This document shows, one piece after another, positions 43,397 to 54,321 of a DNA stretch of 64,000 bases (its first letter is position 1; each line of letters begins with the position of its first letter). Position numbers and translations under genes: made by a program. The DNA is from Pseudomonas sp. PSKL.D1 (GTDB lineage: Bacteria > Pseudomonadota > Gammaproteobacteria > Pseudomonadales > Pseudomonadaceae), in contig NZ_CP118607.1 of NCBI RefSeq assembly GCF_028898945.1, positions 5,008,001 through 5,072,000 on the forward strand. The letters are read 5' to 3'. Under the pieces are notes generated by a model. The model did not search any database, was not told the DNA's origin, and saw only the letters and a program-made list of their open reading frames with translations.

Positions 43397-43735
43397 TCAG
43401 GTTTCCGGGTGGAACTGGTAATCCCCGAGGTTTTTGCAGCGCTCGCCATTGATGCGGCGCAATTGCGCCTGCAAATGCAAGCACCAGATTTGCGGCCCAT
43501 CCGCCACTTGGTAGCCATGCAGGGTCAGGCTGTCGACGATGGCATTGAGCACGGATTCGGCCACCAACGGCCCGTGGAAAGGCCCTTGAGCCTTGATGGC
43601 CGAAGGCTGCTCACCGGCCATGCCGGCGGCAAACAACAGCGTCCACATGCCGTTGTCACCGGCCAGTGGGCGGATGCTGCATTCGATGCGGGTCACCAGG
43701 CCCAGGCACTGGCGAGTAAGGCTGAGGTTGCGCAT
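43397..43735 (-). CDS. Conserved Pseudomonas hypothetical protein (PA4575-like)
   Basis: 112 residues from ATG 43735 (MRNLSLTRQCLGLVTRIECS), preceded by GGAGGG at ideal spacing; the longer upstream frame has no conserved content. It is a mixed alpha/beta soluble protein with three Cys and a GDYQFHPET end. No recognisable domain. It sits before the Lon-like protease gene, as a similar gene does in P. aeruginosa, but I cannot assign a function. Confidence 0.7.
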   Translation of the reverse strand: MRNLSLTRQCLGLVTRIECSIRPLAGDNGMWTLLFAAGMAGEQPSAIKAQGPFHGPLVAESVLNAIVDSLTLHGYQVADGPQIWCLHLQAQLRRINGERCKNLGDYQFHPET

Positions 43736-43896
43736 GGCCGCGTCCCTCCAGAAAGCCCTGTTCAGCCTGCATATGCCAGGCTGTTTCCATCCTGAACCCT
43801 GATGCCGTCCTAAGTTCCAGCATAGAAGAAAGGTGCGAAAAGATGGAAAACCGGCGCTAAACGGTAGCACATGGCCGCTAGCGCCGGTTTATTGAC

Positions 43897-46335
43897 TCAG
43901 GCTGGCTTGGCCTGGGCAATCACCTCTTCGAGCCGTTCTTTTTCCGCCTTCTCGACTTCCTCTTCGCTGATCATTTCGGAGATTTCGCTCAAGCGCTCTA
44001 CCACACGCGCATTCACGCTGCCTTCGGTGAACACGCCCTTGTCGTCCAGCACACCAGCTTCCTCACCTACCAGCAGGCTCAGCGCCTCGTCGGCCTGGCT
44101 GACTGCGTAAACGTGGAACTGGCCATTCTCCACCGCCTGCAACACGCGCTCGTCGAGCATCAACGTGGCGACGTTGGCACGCGGGATGATCACCCCCTGC
44201 TCGCCTGTCAGGCCACGCGCCTCGCACAAGCGGAAGAAGCCTTCGATCTTTTCGTTCACACCGCCCACGGCCTGCACTTCACCGAACTGGTTGATCGAAC
44301 CGGTAATGGCAAAGCACTGTTTGAGCGGCGTGCGCGACAGGGCCGAGATCAGCGTGCAGGCCTCACCCAGCGATGCGCTGTCGCCGTCCACGTAACCGTA
44401 GGACTGCTCCAGCGCGATACTGGCGGAAATCGCCAGCGGGAATTCCTGCGCGTAACGGCTGCCCAGGTAACCGGTGAGGATCATCACCCCTTTGGAGTGG
44501 ATTGGCTGGCCGAGATTAACCTCTCGCTCGATGTCGACAATGCCACTGCCGCCCGGGTACACCGTGGCGGAAATCCGCGCCGGCATACCGAACGCCGAAT
44601 CGCCCACCTCCAGCACGGTGAGGCCGTTGCACTTGCCGATGGCCGCACCTTCGGTGTCGATCAGGATGATGCCGGCGAGCATGTCGTCCAGCACCCGCTG
44701 GGAAACACGCCCCGTGCGGGTGGCCTTGGCCTTGAGCGCACGCTCGATATGGCCGGCGTCGGTCATCTCGTCGCTGGCCAGCTGGCGGATGAAGTCCGCC
44801 TCGCTCACCAGCTGGAACAAGTCGCCGATACGTGCCGACAGTCGCGACTGGTTTTCTGCCAGGCGCGCGCTGTAGGTGGCCAACCGCGCCACGGCATCGC
44901 TGGTCAGCGGCGCCATGCCTTCTTCGTTGGTGCGGGTGCGCAGCAACTGGGCGAACTGCTCCAGGTTCTCGTCGACCATCGGCAGGTCTTCGTCGAAGTC
45001 GACCAGCACGCGGAACATCTCCTGGAAGTCCGAGTCGTGGTCTTGCAGCGCGTAGTACAGCTGGCGCGACCCAATGATCACCAGTTTGACGTTGAGCGGG
45101 ATCATCTGCGGCGTCAGGCTGACGGTGGCGACGCGGCCCAGCTCACCCAGCGGCGACTCCATCTTCAGCTTGCGCGACTGCAAGGCACGCTTGAGCGCAT
45201 CCCACACGAACGGCTCGCCCAGCATTTTCTCGGCTTCCAGAATCAGGAAACCGCCATTGGCGCGGTGCAGCGCGCCCGGGCGAAGCTGGCGATACGAGGT
45301 GTACAGCGCACCCTGGTCGGTGCTGTATTCGATGCGGCCGAACAGGTTGTCGTAGGTCGGGTGCGGCTCGAACACCACTGGCGCGCCGCCGTCTGCGTGA
45401 TGGCCGACCACCAGGCTTGGGGCGTACTGCTCTTCCAGCAGTTTGCGGGCCACGGCGTCGGTCTTGCTGTCGTCGACCAGTTGCTCCACCACCGTGCGCA
45501 GCAGGTTGAGCTGCATGGACTGCAGGTAGGCGCACACGGCCGCGTTTTCGGCGTACTTTTCCGACAGCGGCGCCAGCAGCGGCTGCAGGGCCAGGGTGAT
45601 GGTTTCTTCGTTGAGCTGACGCAGCTGGTTGTTCGACTCGCGCTTCCACTGCGGCAGGCTCGCCAGCTCTTCGTTCAGCCGCTCTTCGAGCAGTGCGATG
45701 TCCTCGTGGAACTGCTCGCGCACTTCTTCCGGCAACTGGGCGAACTCCGCTTCGTCCAGCGCCTTGCCGTCGGCCATCGGGGTAAAGGCGACGTTACTGG
45801 CGTCGCGGTAAAGGGCCACGTCCTTTTCCAGCGAGGCGCGCTCGATCACATCCAGCGCACGGTCGTAACGTTGGTTGAAGGCGCGGTCGATGGCGCCCTT
45901 TTTCTGCTGGTAGGACGGGTGCTCGAACACCGCCGGGAAGGTGGCCAGCAGGTTGTCGATCAGCACGCCCATGTCGGCGATGAACGCCGCCGCGCTACCG
46001 GACGGTAGTTCCAATGCGCGCGGTTCGCGGGTGTCGTCGAAATGGTTGACGTAGACCCAGTCGGCCGGGGTCTGCTGGCGCTTGCCCTCGGCCTTGAGGT
46101 AGCGCTTGACGAACGAGAAGCGGCCAGTGCCAGGCTCGCCCATCACATACACGTTGTAACCCGGGCGCGGCATGGCCACGCCGAACTGCAGGGCCTCGAC
46201 AGCACGCTCCTGGCCCAGGACTCCGCGAAACGGCTCCAGATCGTCGGTGTTGGTAAAGGCAAACTGCTCGGGGGAGAAACGCCGGGTCAGGGCTTCAGGC
46301 GCAAGACGCAGGCGCGCAGCGACAGGATCGGGCAT
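43897..46335 (-). CDS. Lon-related AAA+ protease (LonB-like)
   Basis: 812 residues. The N-terminal AAA domain holds ATP loop YVMGEPGTGRFSF (about residues 63-75; degenerate Walker A), Walker B region GGFLILEAEKML and a long middle insertion (about 100-330). The C-terminal Lon protease domain (about 560-770) has the catalytic Ser in YGYVDGDSASLGEACTL and Lys in GGVNEKIEGFFRLC, so the Ser-Lys dyad is intact. It lacks the Lon substrate-binding LAN domain. The family (P. aeruginosa PA4576 type) degrades unknown targets. Start ATG 46335. Confidence 0.9.
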   Translation of the reverse strand: MPDPVAARLRLAPEALTRRFSPEQFAFTNTDDLEPFRGVLGQERAVEALQFGVAMPRPGYNVYVMGEPGTGRFSFVKRYLKAEGKRQQTPADWVYVNHFDDTREPRALELPSGSAAAFIADMGVLIDNLLATFPAVFEHPSYQQKKGAIDRAFNQRYDRALDVIERASLEKDVALYRDASNVAFTPMADGKALDEAEFAQLPEEVREQFHEDIALLEERLNEELASLPQWKRESNNQLRQLNEETITLALQPLLAPLSEKYAENAAVCAYLQSMQLNLLRTVVEQLVDDSKTDAVARKLLEEQYAPSLVVGHHADGGAPVVFEPHPTYDNLFGRIEYSTDQGALYTSYRQLRPGALHRANGGFLILEAEKMLGEPFVWDALKRALQSRKLKMESPLGELGRVATVSLTPQMIPLNVKLVIIGSRQLYYALQDHDSDFQEMFRVLVDFDEDLPMVDENLEQFAQLLRTRTNEEGMAPLTSDAVARLATYSARLAENQSRLSARIGDLFQLVSEADFIRQLASDEMTDAGHIERALKAKATRTGRVSQRVLDDMLAGIILIDTEGAAIGKCNGLTVLEVGDSAFGMPARISATVYPGGSGIVDIEREVNLGQPIHSKGVMILTGYLGSRYAQEFPLAISASIALEQSYGYVDGDSASLGEACTLISALSRTPLKQCFAITGSINQFGEVQAVGGVNEKIEGFFRLCEARGLTGEQGVIIPRANVATLMLDERVLQAVENGQFHVYAVSQADEALSLLVGEEAGVLDDKGVFTEGSVNARVVERLSEISEMISEEEVEKAEKERLEEVIAQAKPA

Positions 46336-46588
46336 TGGGTTTCCTTACTTCGGCGGGCAGATACGCAGCATTCTGGCGCTGCCCGCGCGCGCCTTGCAAG
46401 GCTCGGCGGGACTTTATGTCGCAGTAGACTATTCATCATCGGCAAGCAAATTTTTCGCAATCAATGACGCAACCTTTAGATCGTGCCTAAACTCCAAGCT
46501 GCGCGGGTGGGTGAAACGCTTTCCCGACCTGGCAACCGAGTTGCCAGAAACCCTGACCCTTGGTTAAGACAAATAGAGAACAAATGCT

Positions 46589-47077
46589 ATGAAACGGATT
46601 CTTCTGGGTACTCTGTTCACCGTGGTCTCGCTCAACGCCATGGCCGAAGCGCCAGGTGGCCCGAACTGCGGTTGGGGCAACATGCTGTTCGAAGGCCAAC
46701 GCGGCACGCCAGCACACTTCCTGGCCTCCACCACCAACGGCACCTCTGGTAACGCCACCTTCGGCATGACCTCCGGCACCAACGGCTGCTCGACCAAAGC
46801 CTCGCTGACCTACGGCGGCAAATCGTGGTTCGCCATGAATGGCATGATGAACGAGCTGTCCGAAGACATGGCCATGGGCCAGGGCGAAGCGCTCACCACC
46901 TACGCCGTGGTGCTGGGCGTTGCACCTGAAGACCGCGGCTACTTCGCTTCGGTTACCCACCAGCATTTCAACCAGATCTTCAGCAGCGCCGACGTGACTG
47001 CCGAAACTGTCCACACCAACACCCTCGCCGTTCTGAAGAACGACCCGCGCCTGGCCAAGTACGCTACCGAGGCCTGA
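46589..47077 (+). CDS. DUF3015 family periplasmic protein
   Basis: 162 residues. The signal peptide MKRILLGTLFTVVSLNAMAEAP is cleaved after AMA. The mature part GGPNCGWGNMLFEGQRGTPAHFLASTTNGTSGNATFGMTSGTNGC matches DUF3015, with two Cys that could pair. The function is unknown. A terminator follows at 47089, then the DUF4105 gene on the same strand. Confidence 0.9.
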   Translation: MKRILLGTLFTVVSLNAMAEAPGGPNCGWGNMLFEGQRGTPAHFLASTTNGTSGNATFGMTSGTNGCSTKASLTYGGKSWFAMNGMMNELSEDMAMGQGEALTTYAVVLGVAPEDRGYFASVTHQHFNQIFSSADVTAETVHTNTLAVLKNDPRLAKYATEA

Positions 47078-47088
47078 TGCCGGTTGCT

Positions 47089-47116
47089 CCCGCCCCGGCT
47101 CCGGGGCGGGCTTCGC
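47089..47116 (+). terminator. Terminator after DUF3015 gene
   Basis: A 10-bp perfect stem (47089-47098 with 47101-47110) is followed by CTTCGCC; the T tract is interrupted. Confidence 0.6.
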
Positions 47117-47152
47117 CTTTCTTTCGGCATCGTTCAGAAGTAGTTGCCCGAC

Positions 47153-49006
47153 ATGCTCAAACGCCTCGCTTACCTGGCGCTGTGTGCCTGCGCCCCGCTG
47201 CATGCTGCACCCCTGCTGGATGAAAGCCGCCTCCAGCAACTGGCCAACACCCCTTACTGGATTGCCCTGGGCCACTACGAAACCGCCAAGCTCGGCGGTT
47301 GGCGCAGCTATGTGGACGATGACAACTTCTTCCTGGCCGAGGACGGCGCGCACCACCCGGACCGCGAATTGCGGGCCACGGTACAAGCGCTGTATGCCCC
47401 GGCGAGCCTGGGCGACAAGCATGCCCAGTGCGTGTTCCCGGCCCGCACCCGCTGGCTGAGTGAACAACTGAACCTGCAAGACCTGCCAACACCCGACTGC
47501 CAGGAATTCAAAACCTGGTACAAATCGATCGCCCCCCACAGCGCCACGCTGATTTTCCCGGCGGCCTACCTGAACAGCCCGTCATCGATGTTCGGCCACA
47601 CCCTGCTGCGCATCGACCAGTCCAACACCCGCAGCGACGACACCACGCTGCTGAGCTACGCAATCAACTTCGGAGCCTACATCGAAGGCAGCGACAACAG
47701 CATTTTGTACGCCTGGAAAGGCCTGATGGGCGGCTACCCTGGCTTGTTCGCGCTGATGCCCTACCAGGAAAAACTCTCCGAGTACCGCAGCCTGGAAAAC
47801 CGTGACCTGTGGGAATACCAGCTGGACCTCACCCCCGAAGAAACCGGCCGAATGGTCGAACACGTGTGGGAGCTCAAGCAGGTCCAGTTCGACTACTTCT
47901 TCTTCGACGAAAACTGCTCGTACCGCCTGCTGGAACTGCTACAGGTGGCGCGGCCAAGCCTGGACCTGACGTCACAGTTCCCGCTTACCGCCATCCCCAC
48001 CGACACGGTCAAGGCAGTGAAGCAGTCAGGCCTGGTGACCGACGTGCGATATCGCCCTTCGCGCGAGCGCGAGTTGCTGGCCCGCGCCGAACCGTTGGAC
48101 CATGCCGAAAAGCGCCAGGTGCTGGCCGTCAGTGCCGACACCGCGCAACTGCAAAGCCCGGAATTCACCACCCTGCCCCGCGAGCGTCAGGCACTGGTGC
48201 AGGACGCCGCTTACCGACTGGAACGCTACCGCGCCAATGGCGAAGTACGCGACCCGGGCCAGGCCAAACGCAGCTTCGAGCTGTTGCGGGCAATCAACCG
48301 CAACCCACCGCCCCCGCTGCAGATCGAACGCCCCGGCTTGCCCGAGGACGGCCACGACTCACGCACCTGGCAATTGGGCGTAGGCACCCGGGAAGACCGC
48401 GCTTACGCCGAGTACGGCCTGCGCATGGCGTACCACGACCTCAATGACAACGCCTACGGCTTCCCGCTTGGCGCGCAGATCGAAATCCTGCAGCTCAAGC
48501 TGCGCCAGTACGAGGGCAACGACTGGCAGGTACAGCGGCTGGACCTGGCCACCATCCGTTCGCTGACTCCGCGCAACGAGCTGCTCAAGCCCTGGTCATG
48601 GCAGGTGGCCGGCGGCCTGGAGCGGGTGCCGGGCAAGCATGATGACGAAGTGCTGGTGAGCCATGTGAACGGTGGCGCCGGGGGCACCTGGCAACTGGCT
48701 GACGGGTTGCTGGGCTTTGCATTGGGCACGGTGCGGGTGGAGCATCACAACGACTTTGCCCAGTTCATCGCCCCGGCGGCCGGGTTCAACGGTGGGCTGC
48801 TGTGGCGCAACGGGTTGGGCAACATGACGCTTGAGGCCAAGGGGGATTACTTCACCAATGGTGAGGTACGGCGCAGCGTGAGCCTGAACCAGCAGTGGGA
48901 GATCAGCCAGAACCTCGGGTTGAGGTTGAGTGCTTCGCGGGAATTCAGCCATTTGGCAACTGCGCAGAACGAGGTGATGCTGGAAGTGAAGTGGTATCAC
49001 TACTAG
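47153..49006 (+). CDS. DUF4105 (Lnb-type) periplasmic/outer-membrane protein
   Basis: 617 residues from ATG 47153 (MLKRLAYLALCACAPLHAAP, signal peptide); a TTG three codons earlier is possible. The DUF4105 core (about 130-290) has FPAAYLNSPSSMFGHTLLRID and FFFDENCSYRLLELL, with the conserved His and Cys of the Lnb N-terminal nucleophile-like thiol protease fold. The C-terminal half is rich in alternating strands and ends in KWYHY, suggesting an outer-membrane barrel-like part. The function is unproven. Confidence 0.85.
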   Translation: MLKRLAYLALCACAPLHAAPLLDESRLQQLANTPYWIALGHYETAKLGGWRSYVDDDNFFLAEDGAHHPDRELRATVQALYAPASLGDKHAQCVFPARTRWLSEQLNLQDLPTPDCQEFKTWYKSIAPHSATLIFPAAYLNSPSSMFGHTLLRIDQSNTRSDDTTLLSYAINFGAYIEGSDNSILYAWKGLMGGYPGLFALMPYQEKLSEYRSLENRDLWEYQLDLTPEETGRMVEHVWELKQVQFDYFFFDENCSYRLLELLQVARPSLDLTSQFPLTAIPTDTVKAVKQSGLVTDVRYRPSRERELLARAEPLDHAEKRQVLAVSADTAQLQSPEFTTLPRERQALVQDAAYRLERYRANGEVRDPGQAKRSFELLRAINRNPPPPLQIERPGLPEDGHDSRTWQLGVGTREDRAYAEYGLRMAYHDLNDNAYGFPLGAQIEILQLKLRQYEGNDWQVQRLDLATIRSLTPRNELLKPWSWQVAGGLERVPGKHDDEVLVSHVNGGAGGTWQLADGLLGFALGTVRVEHHNDFAQFIAPAAGFNGGLLWRNGLGNMTLEAKGDYFTNGEVRRSVSLNQQWEISQNLGLRLSASREFSHLATAQNEVMLEVKWYHY

Positions 49007-49116
49007 GCCGATGTACACCGGCACTGTGAACCAACCGACTCTTTGACACTGTTTTGACACCTGCCCGACAAATCGCCACCTAGACTCTTCAGCATCATTC
49101 GAAGAGTCTTGTGGCC

Positions 49117-49473
49117 ATGTTGCGGTACGGTTTTGCGCTAGGCGTTGTGTTGTTGCTGGCAGGTTGCCAAACCACCCATGAGCAGATGCTCAACCAAGGC
49201 TACCCGCCCGCCTATGCCGACGGTTTTCAGGACGGTTGCAGCAGCGGCCGCCAGGCCGCAGCCATGATGGCCGGTGATTTTCGCAAAAACGTACCGCGCT
49301 ACCTGCAAGACCGCCAATACGAAAGCGGCTGGGACGATGGTTTTCGTCAGTGCCAGGCCATGCAGCGCAGCGAAGAGCAGCGTGAGTACCACGAACGCTT
49401 CTGGGATGACCGCGACCGCGAATGGCAGCAAGAGAAAGACCGCGACGCCGCACGTGCCTACCGACGCAATTAG
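49117..49473 (+). CDS. Small predicted lipoprotein
   Basis: 118 residues from ATG 49117; GTG 49111 is an alternative since GAAGAG lies 4 nt before it. Signal peptide MLRYGFALGVVLLLAGC with clear lipobox. The mature part is short and charged, with GYPPAYADGFQDGCSSGRQA and a mirror-like YESGWDDGFRQCQAM, a repeat of a G-x-x-DGF-x-x-(G)C pattern. The C-terminus is an acidic/basic helix (EEQREYHERFWDDRDREWQ). No function is known. Confidence 0.78.
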   Translation: MLRYGFALGVVLLLAGCQTTHEQMLNQGYPPAYADGFQDGCSSGRQAAAMMAGDFRKNVPRYLQDRQYESGWDDGFRQCQAMQRSEEQREYHERFWDDRDREWQQEKDRDAARAYRRN

Positions 49474-49541
49474 GTCGCAAACGGGCATCTGCTGAAACCG
49501 CCAACCTGTCACCATGGTCTCCTGCACAAGGAGGCCCCTTC

Positions 49542-50039
49542 ATGAGCCGAGCATTCGTCAACGAGGACAACGCCGCCGCCCAGGCCGACCAGCCAGTGGA
49601 GCGGCGCGTCAGTGAGCAGCCCAACTACGTGACCGCCAATGGTTTGCACCAGCTACAGCATCGGGTGGCCGAGCTTAATGCCTTGCGCAGCGAACTGCAG
49701 GCGCAAGGCGAGCGCGGCGACAAACAGCGGCTGGCGGATGCCGAACGGGACTTGCGCTACTTCAGCGCCCGGGTGCAAAGCGCGCAGGTGGTGCCACCCG
49801 CCACCTCGATCAGCAAGGTGCAGATTGGCAGCCGGGTGCGGTTTGTTGACGAGCAGGATCAGGAACATGTGGTGCAACTGGTTGGCGAGGATGAAGCCGA
49901 TGCCGGGCGTGGGCTGATCAATTGGGGCTCGCCACTGGGACGGGCTTTGATGGGGGCCGGGCCAGGGGATGAGGTGCTGTGGCGGCGGCCGGCGGGGGAT
50001 CAGATGATCGAGATACTTGCAATTGAGGGTGAAAGCTGA
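49542..50039 (+). CDS. GreA/GreB-family factor with shortened coiled-coil tip
   Basis: 165 residues from ATG 49542, preceded by a strong AAGGAGGCC. The N-terminal part (PNYVTANGLHQLQHRVAELNALRSELQ) and the C-terminal domain (SKVQIGSRVRFVDEQDQEHVVQLVGEDEADAGRGLINWGSPLGRALMGAGPGDEV) match Gre factors, which stimulate transcript cleavage in stalled RNA polymerase. Where GreA has the GDLKENAEY tip with catalytic acidic residues, this protein reads GDKQRLADAERD and is about 14 residues shorter. It may bind polymerase without promoting cleavage. Confidence 0.8.
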   Translation: MSRAFVNEDNAAAQADQPVERRVSEQPNYVTANGLHQLQHRVAELNALRSELQAQGERGDKQRLADAERDLRYFSARVQSAQVVPPATSISKVQIGSRVRFVDEQDQEHVVQLVGEDEADAGRGLINWGSPLGRALMGAGPGDEVLWRRPAGDQMIEILAIEGES

Positions 50040-50046
50040 GGGCCCT

Positions 50047-50182
50047 GGGGGCCGCTGTGCAGCCCATCGCGACACAAGGCCGCTCCCACAGAAATATCAT
50101 TAAGCCTGAGGCTTGCGCAGTCCCTGTGGGAGCGGCCTTGCCGGGACGCCGGACCGGTCGGAAAGGGCCGCACAGCGGCCCC
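50047..50182. repeat. Rearranged REPIN, type A
   Basis: Type A units in outward orientation: gacacaaggccgctcccaca on the left and tgtgggagcggccttg on the right. In the right unit the usual tgtcgcgaaaggg is replaced by ccgggacgccggaccggtcg before gaaaggg. The outer arms ggggccgctgtg/cacagcggcccc pair. Confidence 0.8.
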
Positions 50183-50194
50183 GGCAGTCTCAAA

Positions 50195-53415
<3,221 letters not shown>

Positions 53416-53576
53416 AACCAAGCCCTCTAATCAGATAGGTAAAGACATCGACGATCGCCCCGGCGCAACGGCCAGGGGATGTGTTTACGGGGTGTAGTGA
53501 ACAAAGACGACCATTCTACGCCAACGCGCGGCGTTGCACAGGGTGGTCGGATGGTGGGAGCAGAGCTTGCATGATT

Positions 53577-53697
53577 CTTGTGGGAGCGGCCTTGTGTCGC
53601 GAAAGGGCCGCGCAGCGGCCCCAGAATATCGGCTTTAAAGCAAATATTGTGGGGGCCGCTGCGCAGCCCTTTCGCGACACAAGGCCGCTCCCACAAG
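53577..53697. repeat. REPIN, type A, 32-bp arms
   Basis: Arms starting cttgtgggagcggccttgtg and ending cacaaggccgctcccacaag, complementary over about 32 nt including gcgaaagggc. It is the main content of the 309-nt gap between ettA and the next gene; the rest must contain the ettA promoter, not clearly visible. Confidence 0.93.
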
Positions 53698-53724
53698 AGA
53701 AAAGGCCAATTGGCCTTGAATGAT

Positions 53725-54090
53725 TCAGACGTGACGCTGTTTAACTTTGCCACGCGGCAGCCGGCAGCGGTCGCCTTGCTCGGCCAGGCGCGCAGCCCAG
53801 GCCGATTTCACGCTAAAGCCACCGCTACGCGCAGGCTTGGCCTGCACTTGGGCCACAGCCGGTGCCGCCGCCACCTTGGCGGTCTTGCGCAGCTCGGCCA
53901 GCGAAGGGGTTTTATTCTTGGACGCAGCAGGCGCGTCAGCCTTGACCAGCGAGCGCTGGCACGATTTGCAGGATACGTCCTCGGTCACGGCAGTGCTGAC
54001 AAGGGTCTGACTGCTGCGCCCACAGGCGGAATCGAGGCCATTGGAGGAAAAGTGAGTAACCAAAACCAAACATCTCCGATGCGTTGTCAT
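53725..54090 (-). CDS. Small Cys-containing conserved protein
   Basis: 121 residues from ATG 54090 (MTTHRRCLVLVTHFSSNGLD); the true start may be a TTG just downstream because no good Shine-Dalgarno precedes this ATG. The N-terminal part has ACGRSS and VSCKSCQRSL, a possible C-x(n)-CxxC zinc knuckle. The rest is an Ala/Lys-rich basic linker (KTAKVAAAPAVAQVQAKPARSGG) and a basic tail. This composition suggests nucleic-acid or ribosome binding, but that is only inference. Confidence 0.6.
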   Translation of the reverse strand: MTTHRRCLVLVTHFSSNGLDSACGRSSQTLVSTAVTEDVSCKSCQRSLVKADAPAASKNKTPSLAELRKTAKVAAAPAVAQVQAKPARSGGFSVKSAWAARLAEQGDRCRLPRGKVKQRHV

Positions 54091-54321
54091 TGAAGCGGGC
54101 CGCATTCTCGCACAGGTTGCAGGGGCTTGCCGAACGCACCCGCTTCACCACGACCGTCGGCGCTTCACCATCATGCTGGCACTTTGACACAATGACAGGC
54201 ATGCTAGCCCGTTTCGGGTATCCGGCTATATAGTGCGCCACCGCAGTCCAGGCCGCTGCGAACCGGCATATACCGTGCATGACTCAACCTGCCATCGCCA
54301 GCCCAATCGCAGGACCTACGC

